In this document: in pieces, positions 16,529-25,482 of the stretch
Position numbering within the stretch: position 1 is the first letter of the stretch
Layout: each line of letters opens with the position of its first letter
NCBI RefSeq assembly: GCF_014873145.1
Contig: NZ_JADBEK010000001.1
Span: 5,332,001-5,396,000 of the forward strand
DNA from: Nonomuraea angiospora
GTDB lineage: Bacteria; Actinomycetota; Actinomycetes; Streptosporangiales; Streptosporangiaceae
Reading direction: 5' to 3'
DNA: 64,000 nt
The notes under the pieces: model-generated
Told to the model about the DNA's origin: nothing
Databases searched by the model: none
The model's input: only the letters and a program-made list of their open reading frames with translations
Translations under genes and position numbers: made by a program

Positions 16529-17188
16529 ATGACTGACGCGATGTACATCCAGCTTCTGGATCTGGCCTGCGGGGCGTTCCTGCTGACGGGCGTGCTGGTG
16601 CTGTGGCGGCGCGAGTTGTCGGCGATCGTGTGGTTGTTCGCCCTGCAAGGGGTGGCTCTGACCGCGCTGGTCGTGATCCTGGGCGTCCGGCAGGACAGTC
16701 CCGAACTGATCATGATCGGTGTCGGTGTGGGCGCGTTGCGGGCCGGGCTGCTGCCGTACCTGATGCGCCGCGCGCTGGTGGCCGGCGGTGCGGGCCGCGA
16801 GACGCAGCCGCTGGTCAACGTGGCGACCTCGCTGCTGGTGGCGGCGGCGCTGGCGATGCTGGCCTACGCGCTGTCCCAGCCGCTGGTACGGCTGTCGCCC
16901 ACCCCGGCCACACAGACCGTGCCGATCGCGCTGACCGTGCTGCTGATCGGGTTCTTCGTCCTGGTGACCCGGCGGCGGGCGCTGTCGCAGCTGGTCGGGT
17001 TCCTGCTGATGGACAACGCCATCACCGCCACCGCCTTCCTGACCACCAGCGGCGTTCCGCTCGTGGTCGAACTCGGGATCTCCCTGGACGTCCTGCTGGC
17101 CGTCCTGGTGCTGCAGGTGCTGACCACCTGGATGTGCGCCGCGTTCGGCGGCACCGACCTCGACGAGCTACGGGAGTTGCACGACTGA
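16529..17188 (+). CDS. hyfE: HyfE-like membrane subunit
   Basis: 219 aa with about 6-7 hydrophobic segments, equivalent in place and size to HyfE/HycP (Rv0085). It includes LIGFFVLVTRRRALSQLVGF and LLMDNAITATAFLTT, the NuoK-like core with an Asn/Asp pair in the membrane. It lies 3 bp after hyfC and overlaps the next gene by one base. Confidence 0.85.
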   Translation: MTDAMYIQLLDLACGAFLLTGVLVLWRRELSAIVWLFALQGVALTALVVILGVRQDSPELIMIGVGVGALRAGLLPYLMRRALVAGGAGRETQPLVNVATSLLVAAALAMLAYALSQPLVRLSPTPATQTVPIALTVLLIGFFVLVTRRRALSQLVGFLLMDNAITATAFLTTSGVPLVVELGISLDVLLAVLVLQVLTTWMCAAFGGTDLDELRELHD

Positions 17189-18645
17189 TGGACAGCCTGC
17201 TGGTGATCGCTCCAGTCGCGGTGCCGGTGGCCGCCGCGTGCCTGTACGCCGTGCTCGGTTGGAACCGGATCACCGCCTGGCTGGGCACGCTGTCCGCGGC
17301 CGGGCTGCTGGCCTGCGCCATCGCCTTGAGCACGGCAGGCAGGCACGACGCTCTGGGCGGGCTGCTGGTCAGTGACGCGCTCAGCGCCTTCATGCTGCTC
17401 GTGATCGGCGCGGTCGCGCTGCTGGCGATGGCCGCCAGCCCCGCCTACCTGGTGACCGAGCTCGCCGCCGGGCACACCGGCCCGCGCGCGATGCGCCGCT
17501 ACGGGGTGCTGACCCAGGCTTTCATCGCCACGATGGCGCTGGCCGTCCTGGCCTCCAGCCTGGGCCTGCTGCTGGTCGCCATCGAGGCCACCACCATCCT
17601 GACCGCCCTCCTGGTCGGACACCGGCGCACCCGCCAGGCCACCGAGGCCGCGTGGAAATACGTGGTCATCTGCTCGGTCGGCATCGCGCTCGCGCTGCTC
17701 GGCATCGTCATCGCCTACTACGCCGGCACCCACGCCGGCGTGGCCTCCCTCGACTGGGCGGTGCTGGCCGAGCACGCCGGCCGGCTGGATCCCGGGGTGA
17801 TGCGTGTCGCGGTCATGCTGCTCGTGCTCGGGTTCGGTGCCAAAGCCGGGCTGGCGCCGATGCACGCCTGGCTGCCCGACGCGCACAGCCAGGCCCCGGC
17901 CCCGGTGTCGGCGCTGATGTCAGGGGCACTGCTGTCGGTGGCGTTCTACGCCATCCTGCGCGTCAAGGTCATCGCCGACGCGGCGCTCGGCGCCGGCTTC
18001 ACCCGGGCACTGCTCCTCATCGTGGCACTGGCCTCCCTGACGGTGGCCGCGCTGCTGCTGATCGGCCAGCGAGACTACAAGCGGCTCCTGGCCTATTCCA
18101 GCATCGAGCACATGGGCCTGCTCGCTCTCGGCGCGGCCATCGGCAACAGCCTCGCCCTGGTCGCGGTCCTGCTGCACATTCTCGGGCACGGGCTCGGCAA
18201 GTCGGTGTTGTTCCTGTCCGCCGGGCAGCTACACCAGGCACTCGGCAGCAGCCGGATCCACGCCACCGGCGGTCTTTTGGCCAGGGCGCCCCTGCTCGCC
18301 GGAGTGTTCGCGCTCGGGTTGCTGGCCTTGCTCGGCCTGCCTCCGTTCAGCCTGTTCGCCAGCGAACTGGGCATCGCGCGGGCTGGCTTCGACGCCGGGC
18401 TGGGCTGGGCTGTAACGGCAGCGCTGGTACTGATGCTCCTCATCGTCGCCGCCATCGGGCGCCACACCCGGCGGATGCTGCTGGGCGGAGAGCCAGGCGA
18501 GGCCGGCAGCCTGAGCGTGCTGCCGCGCACCGTGGCCGCCCCTCTGGTCGCGGGCCTGGCCGCCTGCGCCGTCCTGGGCATCACCCTCGGGCCGCTGCAA
18601 CCCTTGCTGCAGGCCGCCGCCGCCATCGCCGGAGCAACGCCATGA
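17188..18645 (+). CDS. hyfF: HyfF/NuoN-like proton-translocating antiporter subunit
   Basis: 485-aa second antiporter-type subunit. Key stretches are GAKAGLAPMHAWLPDAHSQA, PVSALMSGALLSVAFYAI and QRDYKRLLAYSSIEHMG, with the ion-pathway Lys and His typical of HyfF/HycQ (Rv0086). About 14 hydrophobic helices are apparent. ATG follows the hyfE stop with a one-base overlap, and its own stop overlaps the large-subunit start by 4 bp. Confidence 0.92.
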   Translation: MDSLLVIAPVAVPVAAACLYAVLGWNRITAWLGTLSAAGLLACAIALSTAGRHDALGGLLVSDALSAFMLLVIGAVALLAMAASPAYLVTELAAGHTGPRAMRRYGVLTQAFIATMALAVLASSLGLLLVAIEATTILTALLVGHRRTRQATEAAWKYVVICSVGIALALLGIVIAYYAGTHAGVASLDWAVLAEHAGRLDPGVMRVAVMLLVLGFGAKAGLAPMHAWLPDAHSQAPAPVSALMSGALLSVAFYAILRVKVIADAALGAGFTRALLLIVALASLTVAALLLIGQRDYKRLLAYSSIEHMGLLALGAAIGNSLALVAVLLHILGHGLGKSVLFLSAGQLHQALGSSRIHATGGLLARAPLLAGVFALGLLALLGLPPFSLFASELGIARAGFDAGLGWAVTAALVLMLLIVAAIGRHTRRMLLGGEPGEAGSLSVLPRTVAAPLVAGLAACAVLGITLGPLQPLLQAAAAIAGATP

Positions 18646-20108
18646 GCATCCGCACTGTCGCCGACATCAGCCCCGGCGAGCTACTCGAGCACGCCACCCG
18701 GCTGCTCACCGCCGGCCACCGGCTGGCGCTGGTCTCCGCGCGCCAGGAGACGGCCGGGTTCGCTCTGGTGTACCTGTTCGTCGCCGGCAGCCAGGATCGC
18801 CGTACCGAGCTGCGCCTCCGTCTTCAGGGCGATCAGCCGGAGGTGCCCAGCCTCGCCCAGCAGTCCTTCCCCGCAGGCCGGTTCGAGCGGGAGATCCACG
18901 ACCTGTACGGGATCACCCCACTCGGCCACCCACTCCTCAGGCGGCTCGTGCGCCACCACCACTGGCCACGCGGCTGGTACCCGATGCGCGCCGACGCCGG
19001 GCCGCCGCCCTCCTTCGGCGACCCCGAGGGCCCCTACCCGTTCGTCACCGTGGAGGGCCAGGGCGTCTATGAGATCCCCGTCGGGCCTGTCCACGCCGGA
19101 CTCATCGAACCGGGGCATTTCCGCTTCTCCGTGGTCGGCGAGACCATCATCAAGCTCAAGGCCCGGCTCTGGTTCGTGCACAAGGGCATCGAGAAGCTCT
19201 TCGAAGGCCGCCGGCCCGCCGACGGGCTGGAGTTGGCCGAACGCGTCAGCGGCGACACCTGCGTCGGTCACGCCCTGGCCTACTGCCTGGCCGTGGAGGA
19301 AGCCACCCAGACCCCCGTGACCGCGCGGGCGCAGCGGGACCGGGCCGTGCTGCTGGAGCTGGAACGCCTCTACAACCACGTCACCGACCTGGGCGCGCTC
19401 TGCAACGACGTGGCCTTCGCCATCCTGCACGCACACGCGGGGCGCATCCGTGAACAGCTCCTGCGCCTCAACGCCGAGGTCACTGGGCACCGGCTGCTGC
19501 GTGGCGGCGTCCGCCTCGGCGGCGCCGATCTGAAGACCCTGCCCGATCCCGGGCGGCTGCACGCCATCGGCGCCGACATGGCCGAGATCATCGAACTCGC
19601 CCTGCGGCACACTGTCGTCGCCGACCGCTTCGCAGGCACCGCCGTCCTGTCCTGTGACGCCGCCCGCGACCTCGGCACGCTCGGCTACGTGGCCCGCGCC
19701 AGCGGCCTCGATCTCGATGCCCGCCGCGACCATCCGTTCACCGGCCTCGGCGATTTCACCCCCGCCCGCCGCACCACCGGGGACGTGCTGGCCCGCTTCC
19801 AGATCCGGGCCGAGGAGATCGCCGCGTCCATCGCGCTGATCACGCACCTGGTCGACGGGCCCATCGCGGCGGACGCGTCCGCGGGCGAGGGATCTTCCTC
19901 AGGCGTGGGCCTCGTCGAGGGATGGCGCGGCACGATCGCCCATCGCATCGAGCTCGCCCCTGACGACACCCTCGCCCGCGTGAAGATCGTCGATCCGTCC
20001 TTCTTCAACTGGCCCGCTCTTCCAGTGGCGCTCAACAGCGCGATCGTCCCCGACTTTCCCCTGGTGAACAAGAGCTTCAACCTGTCCTACGCCGGCAACG
20101 ACCTCTGA
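18642..20108 (+). CDS. hyfG: HyfG/HycE-like large subunit without nickel ligands (Ehr-type)
   Basis: 488 aa, a fusion of an N-terminal NuoC-like domain (FEREIHDLYGITPLGHPLL) and a NuoD/hydrogenase-large-subunit-like domain, as in HycE. In true [NiFe] enzymes the L1 motif is RxCGxC and the C-terminal L2 motif DPCxxC. Here L1 reads ERVSGDTCVGHALAY (Cys to Ser and Thr) and L2 reads VDPSFFNWPAL, so all four Ni-ligand cysteines are absent. The complex therefore cannot be an ordinary hydrogenase; energy-converting-hydrogenase-related (Ehr) complexes show the same loss. Its substrate (quinone, flavin or other) is unknown. It ends the operon; no maturation genes follow. Confidence 0.9.
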   Translation: MSIRTVADISPGELLEHATRLLTAGHRLALVSARQETAGFALVYLFVAGSQDRRTELRLRLQGDQPEVPSLAQQSFPAGRFEREIHDLYGITPLGHPLLRRLVRHHHWPRGWYPMRADAGPPPSFGDPEGPYPFVTVEGQGVYEIPVGPVHAGLIEPGHFRFSVVGETIIKLKARLWFVHKGIEKLFEGRRPADGLELAERVSGDTCVGHALAYCLAVEEATQTPVTARAQRDRAVLLELERLYNHVTDLGALCNDVAFAILHAHAGRIREQLLRLNAEVTGHRLLRGGVRLGGADLKTLPDPGRLHAIGADMAEIIELALRHTVVADRFAGTAVLSCDAARDLGTLGYVARASGLDLDARRDHPFTGLGDFTPARRTTGDVLARFQIRAEEIAASIALITHLVDGPIAADASAGEGSSSGVGLVEGWRGTIAHRIELAPDDTLARVKIVDPSFFNWPALPVALNSAIVPDFPLVNKSFNLSYAGNDL

Positions 20109-20183
20109 CAGCACGCCGCGACCTGACCGACCTCAACGACAACGTGGGCAAACCACGCGGACGACGCCCGGAATGACGTCGTT

Positions 20184-20603
20184 TCAGGACGCCGCGGCGG
20201 TTCTGATGTGATCGGCCAGTGGCGACAGCGACGACAACGGCAGTTCCCGATGTGTCCATGCCTGCGTGAGATCCTCGGGGGTGTAGCGGGGAAGCAGGTG
20301 AAGGTGGAAGTGGAACACGGTCTGCCAGGCCATAGGGCCGGTGGCGTGCCAGATGTTCATTCCGCCCGGTTCCAGCGCACGCCGCAGGAGGGCTGCGGTG
20401 TGCACAGCACCCCGCATCAGCAGGCCCGCGCGGTCCGGGTCGATGTCGGTCAGGTCGCGACAGTGCTCGCGGGGGACGACCAGGGTGTGACCTCGAGTCG
20501 CCTGCGAGATGTCAAGGAAGGCGACCACGTGCTCGTCGGAGTAGACGATCTCCGCGGGGATCTCCCCAGCAACGATGCCGCAGAATGTACAGGTTTCGGC
20601 CAT
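20184..20603 (-). CDS. HIT-family hydrolase
   Basis: 139 aa. The histidine triad is FHFHLHLL (HxHxHxx, middle His nucleophilic). The N-terminus CTFCGIVAGEIPAEIVYSD is the classic HIT start with a CxxC. Family members hydrolyse nucleoside phosphoramidates or dinucleotide polyphosphates. The ATG at 20603 has GGAGGAAGGG upstream; longer upstream extensions are arginine/proline-rich and not family-like. It faces the hyf operon convergently. Confidence 0.93.
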   Translation of the reverse strand: MAETCTFCGIVAGEIPAEIVYSDEHVVAFLDISQATRGHTLVVPREHCRDLTDIDPDRAGLLMRGAVHTAALLRRALEPGGMNIWHATGPMAWQTVFHFHLHLLPRYTPEDLTQAWTHRELPLSSLSPLADHIRTAAAS

Positions 20604-20754
20604 GGCCGCCCTTCCTCCACTTGATCGAAGCAAGCGTAGCGACGCTGGATCAGGCGCATGAGACAGCGGCCCGGGCGAACGCGGCGATGACCATGCGGCA
20701 TGCTGACCTCGCACGACTCCCCCATGCATGACACGACACGAGAGGCACAGCACG

Positions 20755-21465
20755 ATGGTGAACCGCGACGGCCAGGCCGCTGCACTCGACGACCCGGTGG
20801 GTGAATCACTGCGCGGTCACCACGCACACCTCGCCCGCCGGCTTGGACGGGCTACCACCTACCTGCCGGAAGTGGCGACCTTCTCCGCGGTAACCGCCGA
20901 CCCGGGCCCGCAGGAGTGGGCCGACCTCGCCCAGCTGCTGGGGCGAGGCGAGTTCGCCGACATGTTCAGCTGCGCCGCCACACCGCCGTCGGACTGGCAA
21001 CCGGTCTTCGTCCTCGAAGGCCGCCAGATGATCTGGCCCGGCGGCAGCCGGCTCGATCGCTCACATGGCGAGAGCGTCACCGGTGTGGTCGAGCTGGGCG
21101 CGGACAGCGTGCCCGAGATGCTCGACCTCGTCGCGCGGGCCCAGCCGGGACCGTTCTGGCCGCGCACCCACGAGCTCGGCGCCTATCTCGGCATCCACGA
21201 CAACGGCACGCTGGTGGCGATGGCCGGCGAACGACTCCGACCACCGGGATGGACCGAGATCAGCGCCGTCTGCACCGCTCCCGAGGCACGCGGGCGAGGC
21301 CATGCCGCCCGCCTGATCACTGCGCTCGTCGCGCGTATCTCCGCTCGCGACGAACGTCCCTTCCTGCACGTGGTCGAGGCCAACACCGACGCGATCGCCC
21401 TCTACGAGCGGCTCGGCTTCGAAACCCGCAAGCACGTGACCTTCCGGGGATTCCGCACACCGTGA
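20755..21465 (+). CDS. GNAT-family N-acetyltransferase
   Basis: 236 aa. The acetyl-CoA motif A is VCTAPEARGRGHAARLITAL (R/QxxGxG/A), followed by VEANTDAIALYERLGFE, the standard GNAT C-terminal signature. The N-terminal half is a poorly conserved substrate-side region. The ATG at 20755 has GAGAGG about 10 nt upstream; an in-frame ATG at 20728 lacks one. Substrate unknown. Confidence 0.9.
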   Translation: MVNRDGQAAALDDPVGESLRGHHAHLARRLGRATTYLPEVATFSAVTADPGPQEWADLAQLLGRGEFADMFSCAATPPSDWQPVFVLEGRQMIWPGGSRLDRSHGESVTGVVELGADSVPEMLDLVARAQPGPFWPRTHELGAYLGIHDNGTLVAMAGERLRPPGWTEISAVCTAPEARGRGHAARLITALVARISARDERPFLHVVEANTDAIALYERLGFETRKHVTFRGFRTP

Positions 21466-21474
21466 CCGCCTGCG

Positions 21475-21550
21475 CCGAGCCTGGCCTTCCAGCGACTTCT
21501 CGCGGATGTACGCGCGCTCGGACTCGGCCATCCCGGCGAAACGCCGCCCA
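21475..21550 (-). pseudogene. relic of a serine recombinase catalytic-domain end
   Basis: The minus-strand reading FAGMAESERAYIREKSLEGQ is the E-helix/post-catalytic segment of resolvase/invertase enzymes (usual form MAELERAYIREKTLEGQ). Only about 25 residues are recognisable, with no flanking domains. Confidence 0.5.
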
Positions 21551-21674
21551 TGTCCGGCAGGGCTGTCACCACCGAGGAGCCCGTCGCTACCGCGGACGAC
21601 GTGAGCACGAACATCGGCCGCACTCGTGACCAAGCCGATTTCCGCGTCCCCGGCTCTCTGATCGAGGAGGCCGG

Positions 21675-21805
21675 CTAAGCGGGGTACTGCCGCCAAGTCG
21701 GCCCGGCCCGGCGAGGCGCCGGATCGACACCGGCGGTTTGCGGGATCTCCCACACCGTGGAGGCCGCGATCTCATAGCCCAGGCCGGGCCAGCTCGCCCT
21801 GGAGC
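21675..21805 (-). pseudogene. relic of an rve-type (integrase core) transposase
   Basis: The minus-strand reading YEIAASTVWEIPQTAGVDPA followed by PRRAGPTWRQYPA corresponds to the HTH/linker segment before the DDE core of actinomycete integrase-core transposases. The same segment occurs at about 36215-36300 in a longer relic (ATVWAILKRAGFDPAPRRG). It is truncated at both sides. Confidence 0.55.
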
Positions 21806-21932
21806 TGGCCGGCGGGTGCCGGGCCGTCACAGGCGCCGTCTGTCGGTGGAGGTCCACTTGTGTCCGGGTACGACCTCGCTCGGGAGATGACGTCATACGC
21901 GGACACGTGTAGTGGAGACAGGAAGATTCCGG

Positions 21933-22850
21933 ATGAAGGCGATTGTGGTGACGGACCAGGCCGCAGGAACGGCCGGGATGACACTGGCGGAACGGCCCGA
22001 GCCGCAGGCGGCGCTGAACGACGTCGTCGTTCAGGTTCATGCGTCGGGATTCGTCCCGACTGAGATGGCGTGGCCCTCGACCTGGACCGATCGCCTCGGC
22101 CGTGACCGAACACCGTCGATCCCTGGACACGAGCTGGCCGGAGTGGTCACCGCCCTCGGCTATGGCACGACGGGGCTGTCGGTGGGACAGCGGGTGTTCG
22201 GCCTCACGGACTGGACCCGCGACGGCACCCTGGCGGAGTATGTGGCCGTCGAGGCACGCAACCTCGCACCGCTGCCCGGCGACGTCGACTTCACGGTGGG
22301 CGCGAGCCTGCCGATCTCGGGACTGACCGCGTGGCAGGGACTGTTCGAGCACGGCCGTCTTCAGGCAGGGCAGAGCGTCCTCGTGCACGGCGCGGCCGGC
22401 GCAGTCGGGTCGACGGTGACGCAACTCGCACGAGAGGCCGGCGCCTACGTCATCGGCACCGGACGCGCCGCCGACCGTCAAAAAGCGCTCGACTTCGGCG
22501 GGCAGGAGTTCGTCGATCTTGAGAACGACGCGCTGGAAGACGTCGGCGACGTCGATCTGGTTTTCGATGTCATCGGCGGCGACATCGGGCGGCGGTCCGC
22601 AGGCCTGATTCGGGCCGGAGGCACACTGGTGTCCGTCGTCGGGCCGCCCGAGGCGCGGCCCGCCGACGGCCTGGCGATCGACTTCGTTGTCGAGCCCGAT
22701 CGCGCCCAACTGAGTGAGATCGTCCAGCGGGTCCGGGACGGACGACTGCGGACGAACATCGGCAACGTCGCGACCCTCGACGATGCCGTCGCCGCCCTCA
22801 ACCCGACCGAGCGACGCAAGGGGAAGACGGTCATCCGCGTTCGTCCGTGA
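21933..22850 (+). CDS. NADPH:quinone reductase-like zinc-independent alcohol dehydrogenase
   Basis: 305-aa medium-chain dehydrogenase/reductase without the zinc-ligand cysteines. The GroES-like N-domain begins MKAIVVTDQAAG. The NADPH-binding motif is SVLVHGAAGAVGSTVTQLAR in the Rossmann half, and a C-terminal GRLRTNIGNVATLDDAVAAL is typical of the QOR/Zta1-like branch. It likely reduces quinones or alkenals. The start at 21933 has AGGAAG upstream; the preceding frame adds 7 residues without support. Confidence 0.9.
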   Translation: MKAIVVTDQAAGTAGMTLAERPEPQAALNDVVVQVHASGFVPTEMAWPSTWTDRLGRDRTPSIPGHELAGVVTALGYGTTGLSVGQRVFGLTDWTRDGTLAEYVAVEARNLAPLPGDVDFTVGASLPISGLTAWQGLFEHGRLQAGQSVLVHGAAGAVGSTVTQLAREAGAYVIGTGRAADRQKALDFGGQEFVDLENDALEDVGDVDLVFDVIGGDIGRRSAGLIRAGGTLVSVVGPPEARPADGLAIDFVVEPDRAQLSEIVQRVRDGRLRTNIGNVATLDDAVAALNPTERRKGKTVIRVRP

Positions 22851-22879
22851 GGACTCCAGGACACGATCATCGGGCGGCA

Positions 22880-23143
22880 GGTCGGCGCAACTTGGAGGCC
22901 ACCGCCGCCCCGGCCCGCCTCGAGAACGCGACCGACCTGCCGCCGGCCTACATCGAAATCGGGCAGATCGACGCCTTCCGCGACGAAGCCAGCGCCTACG
23001 CCATCACGCTCAGCCGCGCCGGCGTCCCGGTCGAGTTCCACCTCCACCCCGGAGTCCCGCACGGATTCGACTCCATCGCCTTCAACGCGGATGTTTCCCG
23101 GCGCGCGATGGCCGATCGTGTCCGCGTCCTGAAGCCGATCTGA
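22880..23143 (+). pseudogene. C-terminal fragment of an alpha/beta-hydrolase (HSL-type esterase)
   Basis: The reading ATDLPPAYIEIGQIDAFRDE then RAGVPVEFHLHPGVPHGFDS is the C-terminal third of hormone-sensitive-lipase-family esterases. It carries the catalytic Asp (DAFRDE) and His (PHGF), but the oxyanion HGGG and the GDSAG nucleophile are absent. It begins abruptly after the quinone reductase and ends naturally at 23143. Confidence 0.75.
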
Positions 23144-23161
23144 ACCCTTCGGATCGCCGCG

Positions 23162-23742
23162 GTGGTGCCCACCGAGGCGGCTCGTACGCGCGGCCAGCTG
23201 CAGGGCAGCGTCGCGCAGTCGGCCACTGAGGCTGAGCAGACCCGGCGCGCCTACGAACGGCTGCACCGGGCGGCCGATGCTGTGCTGGACGCCGATGAAG
23301 TGCTGTGGTGCGCGCCTACCTGCGGTTGTGGGACCTACTGCAGCGGATGGACGGCGCTTTCGAGGACGCCCTGGCCACCGAGCGCGATCGGCGCGACCCC
23401 ACTGACGGCCACGACGGCCAGGACGGCGATGAGGGGTGGGCGAGCGACGATGCCGCCTACCGCGGCGACCCCTACCTGGGCGAGCTGCGCCAGGAGGAGC
23501 GGAATCGCGTCGACTTCGAACGGCAGATCGACCACGAGGTGGAACAGCGCGTCCAAGACGACGTCCGCTACCCCGGCCGGGGCGAGGTACTGGACCGGCA
23601 CGCCTGGACCCGCCGTATCGACCACCTCGCCGAACGCCGACGTCACCGGCTACCTCGCCCGCCTGATCCCCGAGCCCCGCACGACCCGCTCGACGGCGTG
23701 GACACCAGCCACATCCGGCCGACCATCATCGTTGACGTGTAG
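23162..23742 (+). pseudogene. hypothetical protein interrupted by a frameshift
   Basis: One frame encodes AARTRGQLQGSVAQSATEAE then QTRRAYERLHRAADAVLDAD up to about 23303. The sense continues in the next frame as VRAYLRLWDLLQRMDGAFED and an acidic tail to 23742 (DGHDGQDGDEG; DFERQIDHEVEQRVQDDVRY; HIRPTIIVDV). Read across the shift this is a soluble alpha-helical acidic protein of about 190 aa. I do not recognise the family. Confidence 0.4.
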
Positions 23743-23834
23743 AACTCCGCTAGCGCCGGCCCTCGGGGTGCGGACGAACGGGATCTGGCTCACCTCGTCG
23801 CTGAGAGTTTTACGGGCTGCGCTGACCTGCCCGC

Positions 23835-24434
23835 TCAGCGGACTCGGTCGTAGACCATGGCGAGTTCGCCCAGCTCGCCGGTCTCCTGGCGGGTGAGCGT
23901 CCATTTCGTAGCCGGCAGACCGTCGTCGAACAGTCGTTGCCCGCCTCCGGCGATCTCGGGGAAGATCATGAGGTAGAGCCGATCGAGCAGGTCCGCCGAC
24001 AGGAGCGGCTTGATGATGCTGGCGCTGCTGTTGACGAGGATGTCGCCTTCACCGCTGGACTTGAGCTCGGTGACGACATCCGCGGCGGGGGCGTTCACCA
24101 CGCGGGCGCGTTCCCACGGCACGTCGGTCAGGGTGGTCGACAAGACCACCTTTTCCGTGTCGACCAGCCACTTGGCGTATCCGCGGTCGCGCGGATCGGC
24201 GTTGTCGTCTTCGGCGACCGACGGCCAGTAACCCAGGAATCCCTCGGCGTTGATCCGGCCGAGCAGCGCCGTCGTCGCGTGCTCCCACATGCGGGTCATG
24301 TGGTTGCGGGCGACGTCGCTGGTTACGTACGGGGCGAACGCGGCGAAATCGCCGGGCCCGCCGGGACCGTTGTAGCGCCCGTCGAGGGTGAGGCTCAGGT
24401 TCGCGGTCACCCTGCGGCCGGTCGTGTTCGTCAT
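23835..24434 (-). CDS. dihydrofolate-reductase-like (RibD C-terminal domain) protein
   Basis: 199 aa. The pattern is that of the small DHFR/RibD_C family: VTANLSLTLDGRYNGPGGPG at the start, YAKWLVDTEKVVLSTTL in the middle, then DILVNSSASIIKPLLSADLL and IFPEIAGGGQRLFDDG. These proteins bind NADPH and act on unknown substrates. It is translationally coupled to the upstream ArsR-type regulator (4-bp overlap at 24431-24434), so the two should be co-expressed and autoregulated. Confidence 0.88.
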   Translation of the reverse strand: MTNTTGRRVTANLSLTLDGRYNGPGGPGDFAAFAPYVTSDVARNHMTRMWEHATTALLGRINAEGFLGYWPSVAEDDNADPRDRGYAKWLVDTEKVVLSTTLTDVPWERARVVNAPAADVVTELKSSGEGDILVNSSASIIKPLLSADLLDRLYLMIFPEIAGGGQRLFDDGLPATKWTLTRQETGELGELAMVYDRVR

Positions 24435-25354
24435 TTCGTGCTCCTGGTGTCGGTCTTGTGCGTGTCGGTCTTGTGCGTGTCGGTCTTGTACGTGTCGGTC
24501 TTGTACGTGTCGGTCTTGTACGTGTCGGTCTTGTACGTGGTGAGGGTCGCCGCGAGCTTGTCGAGGGTCTGGCCGTAGCCGATCTCGATGCCCGCGATGA
24601 AGTCCGCGGAGTCGACGGTGCTGTCGGTGATCCGGACCTGAACGTCGAGGTCGGTGCCGGTGTCGGTGGGCCGCAGGTCGAAGGCGACGTGGGCGGTGAA
24701 GGCGATGTCGCCGCTGGGAAGCATCGGGGAGGAGCGGTAGGCGAGGCGCTCGCCGGGGCGTACGTCGTCGACGACTCCCTGCGCGCGCCCGGCGACCAGG
24801 TCGGAGCCGTCGGCGTCCTCGGCGTCGCGGTATTCCAGGACGATCCGTCCGCCCGGTCGCGCCTCGAAGACGAGCTCGGAGACCCGCAGGTCGTCGGGCG
24901 TCCACCAGCGGGCGAGCAGGGGCGTTTCGGTGAGGTGGCGCCAGATCAGCTCGGGGCGCTGCGTCAGCGACCGCAGGAACCTGAACGAGCGGCCGTCGGC
25001 CCACCCCGGCTCCTGCGCGGCGAGTCGCTCTGCCTGGAGGCTGAGCCCGTACCGGTCGTAGGTCTCGCGCGGGCCGTCGGCCTGCTCTGCGGTGTCGGCG
25101 AGCCGGCTGAGCGCCGCTGCCAGGTGGCGCAGCGGAGCGGAGCGGAGCGCGTAGACGCGGCGCTGGCCGGTGCGCTGGGAGGCGACGACGCCGGCGCGCT
25201 CGAGAGTCTGCAGGTGCTTGGTCGTCTGCGGCTGGCGCGCCTCGGCGAGCTGGGCGAGGACGCCGACCGAGCGGGGCCGCTCGGCCAGCAGGGTCACGAG
25301 CCGCCATCGGGCCGGGTCGGCCAGTGCGATGAGAAGTGCGTCCGCTGTCTCCAT
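24431..25354 (-). CDS. ArsR-type HTH regulator fused to an SRPBCC (AHSA1-like) domain, with a repeat tail
   Basis: 307 aa. Residues about 1-90 are a winged helix of the ArsR type (ALADPARWRLVTLLAERPRS; RQPQTTKHLQTLERAGVV). Residues about 120-275 are an SRPBCC/AHSA1 domain (RSLTQRPELIWRHLTETPLL, GRIVLEYRDAED). Such fusions are known regulators of small reductase operons. The C-terminus ends in six tandem copies of a 5-residue unit, (H/Y)KTDT, encoded by a 15-bp direct repeat; this is unusual for the family. A promoter-like TTGACA and a CGAATATTCG palindrome precede the gene, suggesting autorepression. Confidence 0.88.
   Translation of the reverse strand: METADALLIALADPARWRLVTLLAERPRSVGVLAQLAEARQPQTTKHLQTLERAGVVASQRTGQRRVYALRSAPLRHLAAALSRLADTAEQADGPRETYDRYGLSLQAERLAAQEPGWADGRSFRFLRSLTQRPELIWRHLTETPLLARWWTPDDLRVSELVFEARPGGRIVLEYRDAEDADGSDLVAGRAQGVVDDVRPGERLAYRSSPMLPSGDIAFTAHVAFDLRPTDTGTDLDVQVRITDSTVDSADFIAGIEIGYGQTLDKLAATLTTYKTDTYKTDTYKTDTYKTDTHKTDTHKTDTRSTK
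24448..24537. repeat. six tandem copies of a 15-bp unit inside a coding region
   Basis: The unit TGTCGGTCTTGTACG is repeated six times without gaps (the two copies nearest 24448 have TGCG instead of TACG). On the minus strand it encodes KTDTY/KTDTH in frame at the end of the ArsR-SRPBCC protein. Copy number can change without breaking the frame. Confidence 0.95.
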
Positions 25355-25391
25355 GAGCAGAAGTATTCTCCATAACGAATATTCGTGTCAA
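25355..25391 (-). promoter_or_regulatory. promoter and palindromic operator of the ArsR-SRPBCC operon
   Basis: On the minus strand TTGACA (25386-25391) is followed directly by the perfect 10-bp palindrome CGAATATTCG (25376-25385), with a weak -10 (GAATAC) at 17-nt spacing. A palindrome between -35 and -10 is the usual ArsR operator position. It ends at the start codon region of the regulator. Confidence 0.6.
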
Positions 25392-25482
25392 GGAATAACT
25401 TGGGATTGAGGCGACCTGGAATCGACCAGGCAGGGCGCAACCCGCGACCTTCCGCCCTCCATGACGGCGCAGAATCCAAGTC

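Noticed and set aside
18642..20108. Considered as a true group-4 [NiFe] hydrogenase large subunit
   Set aside because: Neither the RxCGxC nor the DPCxxC nickel motif is present.
24448..24537. Tandem repeats considered as a CRISPR array
   Set aside because: 15-bp units without spacers, in frame inside a gene; no cas genes anywhere in the window.
24458..25375. 305-aa plus-strand frame opposite the ArsR-SRPBCC gene beginning with RVGLV repeats
   Set aside because: The repeats are the antisense of the 15-bp units; the minus strand carries clear HTH and SRPBCC motifs.
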